Assembly (NCBI GenBank): GCA_910584595.1
Contig: CAJUBQ010000037.1
Span: 1 to 42,263 of the forward strand
Length of the DNA stretch: 42,263 nucleotides
Source of the DNA: an uncultured Eubacterium sp.
GTDB lineage: Bacteria; Bacillota; Clostridia; Lachnospirales; Lachnospiraceae
Reading direction: 5' to 3'
Both the position numbers and the translations under genes were made by a program. This document shows positions 23,549 to 31,407 of this stretch, piece after piece. Every line of letters begins with the position of its first letter. Within the stretch, counting starts at the first letter, position 1. The notes beneath the pieces were generated by a model that ran no database searches, was not told the DNA's origin, and was given only the letters and a program-made list of their open reading frames with translations.

Positions 23549-24568
23549 CTATTTATAAATACTGGATTTTAAGCTGTAGGCCAGATGTTTATAGTCGTTA
23601 TCGGATACAATTTTGATAAGTCCCTGTGCAACGCTTTCTTCAGGATTATCACAGCAATTTACTTTAATATTTGTAATCTGCTTAAACAATTCATCCAGCT
23701 TTGCAATCTTAGAACCGCCTCCGGTAATATAAATACCGGCATAAATGATATCTTTTGCAAGCTCGGGCGGCGTTTTTTCCAAAATGAGCTTAATATTCGT
23801 ACAAATATTTGTCAGGTGATCGCGGATTGCTTCATAAACAATCGAAGACGTAATTTCCATCTCAATCGGAAGCCCACTGACAACGTCACGGCCAACGATT
23901 ACCATTTTATCTTCTCTGCCTTCTAATGCGCACCCCAGCTGTTCTTTTAAGGAACAGGCTGTTTTTCTGCCGATCACAAGATTGTAATTTTTACGGATAT
24001 AACTGATAATCGATTCGTCCAGACGGTTGCCGCCAAAGTGCAGCAAATGGCTGATGACCAGTCCGCCCAGGGAAATGATGGAAATTTCTGTCGTATCAGC
24101 GCCAATATCTACAACCATAATTCCGGTTGGTTCATTTACGTTAAGCCCCAGTCCGACAGCATCCGCAATCGGTTTTTCACATAATAAGACGCTTCTGGGT
24201 TTTGCCTTGCTCTTGAAAAAGATATCGGAAAACGCCTTTTTTTCCACTTCAGTAATATCGGTCGGCACCGCAACAACAAATTCCGCGCCCCGAATTTTGC
24301 CTTTTGCATTTTTTTCCAAAAATTCAAACAACATGGTCTGCATATTGTTATAATCTGCGATAACACCGTTGACAATCGGAAACGTAACCTGTATCTGATC
24401 CGGCGCCTTTTCAAACATCGCATACGCATCATTGCCATAGGAATACATCTGATTTTTGTTAATAATCGCAATCGTATTTTTCTCATTCAGAATCGTTCCG
24501 CTGGCTTTACAGTAAATTTTTAAATTGGCAGTGCCTAAATCCACACCATAAATATTTGCTGACATCAT
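23549..24568 (-). CDS. mreB: MreB-family actin-like cell shape protein
   Basis: MreB forms membrane-bound filaments that guide wall synthesis. The 339-residue protein has the actin-fold phosphate loops YGVDLGTANLKIY (about 7-19) and MVVDIGADTTEISI (about 155-168), and the adenosine motif YITGGGSKI near residue 280. The start has two adjacent ATG codons after AGGAG; either could be used. It lies 20 bp after radC and heads mreBCD. Confidence 0.94.
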   Translation of the reverse strand: MMSANIYGVDLGTANLKIYCKASGTILNEKNTIAIINKNQMYSYGNDAYAMFEKAPDQIQVTFPIVNGVIADYNNMQTMLFEFLEKNAKGKIRGAEFVVAVPTDITEVEKKAFSDIFFKSKAKPRSVLLCEKPIADAVGLGLNVNEPTGIMVVDIGADTTEISIISLGGLVISHLLHFGGNRLDESIISYIRKNYNLVIGRKTACSLKEQLGCALEGREDKMVIVGRDVVSGLPIEMEITSSIVYEAIRDHLTNICTNIKLILEKTPPELAKDIIYAGIYITGGGSKIAKLDELFKQITNIKVNCCDNPEESVAQGLIKIVSDNDYKHLAYSLKSSIYK

Positions 24569-24588
24569 TCTTGTCTCCTATTCAGGGA

Positions 24589-25278
24589 TCAAAGCAGTCC
24601 CTTTTCTCTAAAACTGTAGTAATTATGATCGCCGATTATGATATGATCGGAAAGCTCAACCTGAAGCATCCTTCCACATTGGGCGATACAATCTGTGACT
24701 TGCTTGTCCTCACGGCTTGGCTGCGGCCTGCCGCTTGGATGGTTATGCAGAATTATAATCGAAACTGCCTGCAGGGACAGTGCATGTATAAATACTTCTC
24801 TTGGCGATACCAAAGAGGCGTTTACACTGCCTATCGTCAGCGTACGCTCTCCCAGATACCGGCATTTGCTGTCTAACATACAGACGACAAAATGCTCCTT
24901 TGGCTCGTGTCGCAGCTTTTCCATATAAAAAGCAGCTACAGCGTCCGGCGCGGAAAAGCAGATATCCATATTCCGGCTTACATTTGCGATCCGTTTGGAT
25001 ATTTCAGCGATACATTTTAACTGAATCGCTTTTACTTTGCCTATTCCTTCATATTCCATCAATGTCTGCAGACTATAGTCATACAGATTCATCAGATTGT
25101 GGTTTGCGTTTTGCAGGATCTTTTTGCCAAGTTCGATGGATGTGCATTTTTTAGTTCCGGTACGGATAAAAATTGCTAACAGCTCTTCGTCTGTCAATGC
25201 TTCCGGGCCGTAATACATGCATTTCTCATAAGGACGTTCGGTTTTAGGAAGTTCTTTTACGGTTAAATGTTTCTGCAT
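24589..25278 (-). CDS. radC: RadC-family JAB domain protein
   Basis: The 229-residue protein has an N-terminal helix-hairpin-helix part (about 60-95: LMEYEGIGKVKAIQL) and a C-terminal JAB/MPN domain with the metal-binding pattern HNHPSG (178-183) and D191. RadC was named for DNA repair but its biochemical role is unsettled. Its place just before mreB is conserved in many Firmicutes. AAAGGAAC precedes the start. The 101-bp gap before it contains a TGCAGG/CCTGCA inverted pair at 25346-25359 and no clear promoter. Confidence 0.92.
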   Translation of the reverse strand: MQKHLTVKELPKTERPYEKCMYYGPEALTDEELLAIFIRTGTKKCTSIELGKKILQNANHNLMNLYDYSLQTLMEYEGIGKVKAIQLKCIAEISKRIANVSRNMDICFSAPDAVAAFYMEKLRHEPKEHFVVCMLDSKCRYLGERTLTIGSVNASLVSPREVFIHALSLQAVSIIILHNHPSGRPQPSREDKQVTDCIAQCGRMLQVELSDHIIIGDHNYYSFREKGLL

Positions 25279-25379
25279 TGCTGCAATGTTCCTTTCTACT
25301 CTCTCTATCAGTCATTTCACATATCATAAAATCTCTGAAATGTACTGCAGGAACCTGCAATTCTATAATATTAACATAT

Positions 25380-26669
25380 TCATCCAAGTTTAACAAGATT
25401 TCGCTCATAAAGTTTTTGTAAAGACATTAAAATTCCATATTTTGCATGATACCAGGTCAGTCCGCCCTGGAAGTATACGTTGTAAGGCTCTTTCAAAGGC
25501 CCGTCCGCACTAAGCTCAATCGAAGAACCCTGAACAAAAGCGCCTGCGGCCATAATAACCTTGCTGTCATATCCTGGCATGTCCCAGGGTTCCGGCGTAA
25601 CATAGCTGTCTACCGGAGCTGCTGCCTGAATGCCTTCGCAAAACGCAAGAAGCCTTTCCGCAGAACCCAACGTAACAGCCTGGATAATGTCATAACGCGG
25701 CTCTGACCCGTTTGGTATTACAGAAAAGCCGAGCTTTTCATATAAGTTGGCTGCAAAAACAGCTCCTTTTAGCGCTCCTGCAGTTACAACCGGAGCCTGA
25801 AACAATCCCTGATAAAAAGACTGCATAACGCCAAGGGAAGCACCGACTTCTTTGCCCAGGCCCGGAGAGATCAGCCGGTACGCAGCATTCTCCACGCATT
25901 TTTTTGTCCCTACGATATAACCGCCAATCGGGGCCAGTCCGCCGCCCGGATTTTTAATTAAAGATCCTACGGTCATATCCGCGCCAAAATCCGAAGGCTC
26001 ACAAAGCTCGACAAATTCTCCATAACAATTATCAACCATGCAGAGGATATCCGGTCGGATATTTTTTACAAATTTTATCAGTTCTCCGATTTTTTCTGCT
26101 GAAAGCGTCGGCCTTGTCTGATAGCCTTTTGAACGCTGAACCGTTACCATTTTAGTGTTTTCATGAATGGCATTTTTAATTCCTTCGTAATCGAAATTTC
26201 CATCCGGATATAAGTCAACCTGCCGGTAAGAAATTCCATACTCTTTTAAAGAACCTGGCGACGGCCGGATGCCAATCACTTCTTCTAAGGTATCATAAGG
26301 TTTTCCGGATGCAGATAAAAGCTCGTCACCCGGACGCAGATTAGACATCAGAGCAAGGGCAAGGGCATGTGTGCCGCATGTAATCTGTGGCCTTACAAGC
26401 GCATCTTCAGTATGAAAACAGTCTGCATAGACTTTTTCCAGCGTGTCTCTGCCGTAGTCATCATACCCATAGCCGCTGCTCTGATGAAAACATGCCGCGC
26501 TGACTTTGTTTTTTTGCATGGCATGAATGACTTTTAACTGATTGATTTGTGCATTTTCATCAATCTGTTCAAATCGTTCCTGCAGTTGTTGTACAATAGT
26601 TTCCCCAAAAACTGCCACTTTATCACAAATACCCATATTTTTGTATCTGTTTGTAAAATTGCTGTTCAT
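25380..26669 (-). CDS. Methionine gamma-lyase family (aluminum resistance-type) PLP enzyme
   Basis: This 429-residue protein belongs to the PLP-dependent family often labelled aluminum resistance protein or methionine gamma-lyase-like. The PLP lysine is probably K239 in GSLIKNPGGG, with D213 in MVDNCYGE contacting the cofactor ring. SSGYGYDDYGRDTLE and QITCGTHALALAL are family landmarks. True substrate is not established. ATG 26669 overlaps the miaA stop as ATGA, so the two are translationally coupled, as in many Clostridia and Bacilli. Confidence 0.9.
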   Translation of the reverse strand: MNSNFTNRYKNMGICDKVAVFGETIVQQLQERFEQIDENAQINQLKVIHAMQKNKVSAACFHQSSGYGYDDYGRDTLEKVYADCFHTEDALVRPQITCGTHALALALMSNLRPGDELLSASGKPYDTLEEVIGIRPSPGSLKEYGISYRQVDLYPDGNFDYEGIKNAIHENTKMVTVQRSKGYQTRPTLSAEKIGELIKFVKNIRPDILCMVDNCYGEFVELCEPSDFGADMTVGSLIKNPGGGLAPIGGYIVGTKKCVENAAYRLISPGLGKEVGASLGVMQSFYQGLFQAPVVTAGALKGAVFAANLYEKLGFSVIPNGSEPRYDIIQAVTLGSAERLLAFCEGIQAAAPVDSYVTPEPWDMPGYDSKVIMAAGAFVQGSSIELSADGPLKEPYNVYFQGGLTWYHAKYGILMSLQKLYERNLVKLG

Positions 26670-27619
26670 GATTGTATCAGAATTCCTTTCTCAGTCAATA
26701 TAGCATTCATATAGGATAAAATTTTGTCGTTATCATAAGAAAACTTATCTTTATTCACCCATATGACATCTTTTTCCCGTCGAAACCACGTAAGCTGCCG
26801 TTTGGCGAAATGCCTCGTATCCCGTTTAATTACATCGGCAGCTTCCTGTAATGTGCATTCGCTGTCAAAATATGGAAACAGTTCTTTATAGCCAAGCCCC
26901 TGCATGGAAACAAGGTCTTTGGTATATCCCATATCTCGTAATTTTTTTACTTCTTCTACCAGTCCTTGTGCAAGCATCTCATCTACCCGCCTGTCAATGC
27001 GTTGATAAAGATGTTCCCTTTTGTCGTTTAATACAAAATAGGCTGCGCGGTAAGGGGTCTGTTTCGAATGCTCCTTTTCATTATGCTCAGAAATACGTGT
27101 TCCTGTCAACTTAAAAAATTCTAAAGCCCGAATGACACGCTTTTTATTATTCGCATGAATGATCTGTGCAGATACCGGATCCACCTGAACAAGCAGATCA
27201 TGCAAATACTCTGCGCCACGCTCTTTCGCAAGCTGCTCCAGCTCCAGACGGTATGCTGCGTCTGTATCCTGTTCTGAAAAATCAATGTCGTACAGCACAG
27301 CTTGAATATAAAATCCGGTGCCTCCGACAAGAATCGGAATCTGGCCGTTTTTGTAAATTTCCTGCATATATTTTTTGGCATATTGCTGAAACCGGACGAC
27401 ATTAAATTCTTCATCCGGTAAAAATTCATCAATTAAATAATGTCTGACCCCCTGCATCTGTTCTTTTGAAATTTTGGCGGAACCGATGTCCATATATTTG
27501 TATACCTGCATGGAATCTGCAGATATCACAGCGCCGTTTACCTGCTTTGCCAAACGGACGGACAGTTCTGTTTTTCCAACAGATGTAGGCCCGGTTAATA
27601 TGATTAATGGTTGTTTCAT
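26666..27619 (-). CDS. miaA: tRNA dimethylallyltransferase
   Basis: MiaA adds the dimethylallyl group to A37 of tRNAs reading UNN codons. The 317-residue protein has the P-loop GPTSVGKT at 10-17, SADSMQVY at about 34-41, and the substrate region VGGTGFYIQAVLYDIDF. Length is normal. It lies 30 bp after the split AAA/nuclease gene and belongs to the mutS-mutL-miaA cluster. Confidence 0.95.
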   Translation of the reverse strand: MKQPLIILTGPTSVGKTELSVRLAKQVNGAVISADSMQVYKYMDIGSAKISKEQMQGVRHYLIDEFLPDEEFNVVRFQQYAKKYMQEIYKNGQIPILVGGTGFYIQAVLYDIDFSEQDTDAAYRLELEQLAKERGAEYLHDLLVQVDPVSAQIIHANNKKRVIRALEFFKLTGTRISEHNEKEHSKQTPYRAAYFVLNDKREHLYQRIDRRVDEMLAQGLVEEVKKLRDMGYTKDLVSMQGLGYKELFPYFDSECTLQEAADVIKRDTRHFAKRQLTWFRREKDVIWVNKDKFSYDNDKILSYMNAILTEKGILIQS

Positions 27620-27649
27620 AACGATTGCTGCCTTTTTCTTTCTTATTTT

Positions 27650-28258
27650 TCAGCCGATGAGCACTTGTTTTCCTTCAAACGCAAATCCGTAAGTCTGAAT
27701 CTTTTCAGCTGGGATCCCCATTTTTAACAGCTCTGCAGCATAGTTTTTTTCTTTGATCTGAGCCAGCGCTGCCTGTACGGTATCTGCAAGCGAGGTTTCT
27801 TTTTTCGGATGGAACACTTTAAATTCAATCAGATATGCATCCTTATTTTTTTGTTTTGGAACAAGCATAATATCATATCTTCCAAATCCGCTCTCCCGGT
27901 TGGAAGTAATCACATACTGATCTGCCAAATCTACCATCAGGCCGAGTACAAAACCATGATAAAACCGTTCTGGCTGGGATTTTTTCGAAGGATGCCTGCC
28001 GGTATCAAAACTGCTGAAAATTTCTTCGCAGACACGGTTCATGTATTCGTTCATCGCATCCACATCAGGGAGAAGCAGAGCTTTTATAAACGCATTGTAA
28101 TCCGGCGTGTATTCCCGGAACCAGTCTTCAATCATTTGAACAAACATAAAATATACTTCTTTGTTCGTCAATCGAAGCTCATATTTTGTTTTTCCGCTTG
28201 CTGCATCAAACATTGTACGCTCTGCACGCAGATATCCACTTGCGAGCAGCAGGCTCAT
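27650..28258 (-). pseudogene. C-terminal PD-(D/E)XK part of a frameshifted AAA/nuclease gene
   Basis: These 202 residues match the C-terminal half of AAA-ATPase-like/DUF1703 proteins: FYHGFVLGLM, then GRYDIML and YLIEFKV (the D and E-x-K of a PD-(D/E)XK nuclease fold). The frame starts at an ATG that overlaps the stop of the upstream half (ATGA). In intact relatives the text reads AIWSLLLASGYL across this point; here the Trp codon TGG lacks one G, giving a stop in one frame and MSLLLASGYL in the other. It could still be translated as a separate subunit by coupling. No ribosome binding site of its own is obvious. Confidence 0.72.
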
Positions 28259-29331
28259 ATCGCGCTTACTCTGTAATCCAGCTGTAAAAATACGATTTGT
28301 TCATCCAGATACGTCTCAAAAGATCTGTCATGCATCAATTCTTCCACCGCAATTTTTACATCCGGAGAGCTTTCCCTTATCAGCTTTGCAACAAGGCTGT
28401 TTGAACTCGTATTGACCCAATACGCCGCAAACTTTTTTTCTTTTAAGTAATTCAAAATCGACCACGGATTATAAATATTTCTGCAGTTCCCAAAAACGAA
28501 GCCGTCATACCAATGTCTGACTTCTTCTTTTTCTGTCAAATGAAACTCGTCCATTGCCGCAGACACTTCCTGCTCTGTAAATCCGAAAGCATCCCCATAC
28601 ATGCTGGAAGTTGTCGTTATAACCGTAATATTATTCAAATCCGAAAAAAGAGATTCTTTGCTGATCCTTGTAATTCCGGTAAGCATCGCCCGTTCCAAAT
28701 AAGGATTTGTCTTAAAAGCAGCGTTGAACATGTTTCTTAAAAAATCTGTCAGTTCTTTCCAATATCCATGCAGGTAAGCTTCCTGCATCGGCGTATCGTA
28801 TTCATCCAGCAAAATAATGACGTTTTTTCCGTAGCAACGGCACAAATATTCCGAAAGCTGGTTTAAGGACAATGCTGCGTCTACATCATCCATGTCATAT
28901 GTTTTTCGGCAGAATGTGTTTTTTTCCTGCTCTGACAAAAGGTTCTTTTCCAAAAGATAGGCACACCTGGAGTATTCACTGGCAATCAGCTGGCATATTT
29001 TCGCACGTGCATTTTTAAAATTTGTCTCTTTGACACTGGCAAATGAAAGACTGATGACCGGATAAGCGCCCTGCAGTTGTCGATAAGATGATTCCTTCCA
29101 GATCAAAAGATCTTGGAACAATGGTTTTTCACCCTGATACTTCACCGAAAAAAAATATTCCAGCATACTTAACGAAAGCGTCTTTCCAAATCTGCGCGGA
29201 CGGGTAATCAGTGTAACGTCATCTCCGCTTTCCCACCATTCTTTTATCAGCAGCGATTTGTCAATATAAAAATAGTTATTTTCCATGATCTTTCGAAAAT
29301 CCTGTATTCCGAGTCCGATCGTACGTGCCAT
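28255..29331 (-). pseudogene. N-terminal AAA-ATPase part of a frameshifted AAA/nuclease gene
   Basis: The 358-residue frame has a Walker A RPRRFGKTLS (about 44-53 counted from this start) and a Walker B VIILLDEYDTPM, the signature of the AAA-ATPase-like family often paired with a DUF1703 nuclease domain in one ~560-residue protein. It ends at DYRVSAI where relatives continue with a Trp. ATG 29331 is preferred over ATG 29337 because GGGAG is 7 bases before it. It follows mutL directly. Family function is unknown; they are numerous and mobile in gut Clostridia and Bacteroidetes. Confidence 0.75.
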
Positions 29332-29343
29332 TGCCATTCTCCC

Positions 29344-31395
29344 TTATACAATACGTTTGAATTTTTTTTCAATTTCTGTTTTTGACATTGCAATAATCGT
29401 CGGTCTTCCATGCGGACAATGATAAGGATTTTCAAGCTCCAGCAAATCCGCGAGCAGATGTTCCGCTTCTTGCGCCGACAATCGCTGGCTGCCTTTTACA
29501 GCTGCTTTACAGGACATAGAAGCTATTTTTTCCAGTATCAGATCCGGTGTGCTTTTCCCGATCTCCAAAGATAATCCATCCAGCATTTCTAAAAACAATT
29601 CTTTTTGATTTAAGTTATATAAATTTGCAGGAACCGCACAAACCGCATATTCCCTGCCACCAAACGGATTGACTTCAAAGCCTGCTTTTTGAAACTGGTC
29701 TTCGTATTTTTGAAAGAGTTCCTGCTCCTGCATCGTCATTGTGATAATCACCGGGGGACTGATTTGCTGTGAGGTAAATTCATGATCTGCAAACTGCCGC
29801 ATCATTTTTTCATACAAAACTTTTTCATGCGCCGCATGCTGGTCAATAATAAACAATTCATTTTCGACCTGAACAAGCCAGTACGTATCAAACAGCTGGC
29901 CAATCATTGTATAATTGCGCCGTTTCGCTTCCTGAATAAAATCTGCGTGGTATGCGCCGCTTTCAGCAATGGTTAACTGTTCATAATTCTGCTGCATATT
30001 GTGCATGTTTGTCATAGTTGCATCCTGCGTACCTGACGGAACTGTTTCCGGCTGTGCATTCTGTATGTTCGGTTGAGCTTCCTCCTGTTGTACATCCTGT
30101 ATATCTGACGGAGTTGTCTGCTGCTTTGCATCCTGCGTGTTTGACTGAGTGATGTGCTGTTGTAAACTCTGTATATCTGACACGCTTGCCTGCTGCTTTG
30201 CATCCTGCATATTTAGCGAAGCTACGTCCTGCTCGGGATTTTGCTGCTTTGCAGCATATTTGCGCTCATAGGGACTGTCCCTTTTGACAGACGCTGCAAT
30301 CGCTTCCAGCCGTTTTTTTTCAAATGGCTCAGGGGAGCGTTCTACAGATTTTGTAACAGGTTTTGTTAAAACAGATTCTTTTACCGGAGGAACTTCCTGA
30401 ATCAAATCTTTTTGTTCCAGAGCGTCTCGAATGGCGGCGGATAATTGCTCATAAATACGTTCACTCTGGCGGAACCTGATTTCCATTTTTGCCGGATGAA
30501 CATTGACGTCGATCAAATCGCTGTCCATTTGAATATGAAGCGCTGTAAACGGGTACTGGTGTTTCATCAGATAGGACTTATAGGCGTCTTCGATACATTT
30601 TGTTATCAGAGCGCTTTTTATATAGCGCCCATTTATAAAATACATTTCAAAATTACGGTTTCCCCTGGAAATAAACGGCTTGCCAATGAACCCTTCTGCG
30701 GAAAAGAGCTCGCATTGCGCACGCAGAGGAAGTACGCCCGCAGCAATATCTCTGCCAAAAATATGATAAATAATATCTTTAATCTGGGTATTTCCATTTG
30801 TATGCAGTTTCGGCTGGTTATTCACAATCAGCTGAAAGGAAATATCCGGATGCGACAACGCCAGACGTTCCACTAAGGTACTGATATAAGAGGCTTCTGT
30901 CTGCGCAGATTTTAAAAATTTTCGTCTGGCCGGCGTATTAAAAAACAGATTTCGTACAAGAAACGTTGTCCCTTGCGGCGCACCGATTTCTTCCAGGCCG
31001 ATTTCTTTGGAGCCTTCGATCTGATATCTCGTCCCGGAAAGCTCGGATGCCGTTTTTGTAATTAATTCCACTTGCGCAACCGCAGCGATACTCGATAATG
31101 CTTCTCCGCGAAACCCCAGAGAAGAGATCGTAAGCAAATCCTCAATCTGCGTAAGCTTGCTTGTCGCATGACGAAGAAACGCTTTCGGCACCTGTTCCTG
31201 CGGGATTCCCTGACCATTGTCCGTAATGCGGATAAAGGAAATGCCGCCGTCTTTAATTTCTATCGTAATGGCAGTTGCTTTTGCATCAACCGCATTTTCA
31301 ACCAGCTCTTTTACAACAGAAGAAGGACGCTCTACCACCTCTCCGGCTGCGATCTGGTCTATTGTTTTTTCGTCTAACACATGTATTTCAGCCAT
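29344..31395 (-). CDS. mutL: DNA mismatch repair protein MutL
   Basis: MutL couples mismatch recognition by MutS to strand incision. The N-terminal GHKL ATPase (about 1-330) has VKELVENAVDAKA, RITDNGQGI and LGFRGEALSSIA. The C-terminal domain has DQHAAHEKVLYE (about 514-525), the DQHA-x2-E-x4-E endonuclease motif, and CPHGRPT at the end, so it should nick DNA itself. The linker (about 390-470) contains three 24-residue Gln-rich repeats. AAGGGGAT precedes the start, 12 bp after mutS. Confidence 0.96.
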   Translation of the reverse strand: MAEIHVLDEKTIDQIAAGEVVERPSSVVKELVENAVDAKATAITIEIKDGGISFIRITDNGQGIPQEQVPKAFLRHATSKLTQIEDLLTISSLGFRGEALSSIAAVAQVELITKTASELSGTRYQIEGSKEIGLEEIGAPQGTTFLVRNLFFNTPARRKFLKSAQTEASYISTLVERLALSHPDISFQLIVNNQPKLHTNGNTQIKDIIYHIFGRDIAAGVLPLRAQCELFSAEGFIGKPFISRGNRNFEMYFINGRYIKSALITKCIEDAYKSYLMKHQYPFTALHIQMDSDLIDVNVHPAKMEIRFRQSERIYEQLSAAIRDALEQKDLIQEVPPVKESVLTKPVTKSVERSPEPFEKKRLEAIAASVKRDSPYERKYAAKQQNPEQDVASLNMQDAKQQASVSDIQSLQQHITQSNTQDAKQQTTPSDIQDVQQEEAQPNIQNAQPETVPSGTQDATMTNMHNMQQNYEQLTIAESGAYHADFIQEAKRRNYTMIGQLFDTYWLVQVENELFIIDQHAAHEKVLYEKMMRQFADHEFTSQQISPPVIITMTMQEQELFQKYEDQFQKAGFEVNPFGGREYAVCAVPANLYNLNQKELFLEMLDGLSLEIGKSTPDLILEKIASMSCKAAVKGSQRLSAQEAEHLLADLLELENPYHCPHGRPTIIAMSKTEIEKKFKRIV
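30001..30216 (-). repeat. Three 72-bp tandem repeats in the mutL linker
   Basis: Units run 30216-30145, 30144-30073 and 30072-30001 in the coding direction and encode 24 residues each (about 394-465). The first two share MQDAKQQ/TQDAKQQ and SDIQ-x2-QQ at the same offsets; the third is more diverged (NIQNAQPETVPSG). They keep the frame and lengthen the disordered, Gln-rich linker. Confidence 0.75.
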
Positions 31396-31407
31396 AATAT
31401 CCCCTTA

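Noticed and set aside
25279..25379. Promoter or terminator in the gap before radC
   Set aside because: Only a TGCAGG/CCTGCA pair with a 2-base loop is visible and no convincing -35/-10 pair; read-through from the upstream gene is as likely.
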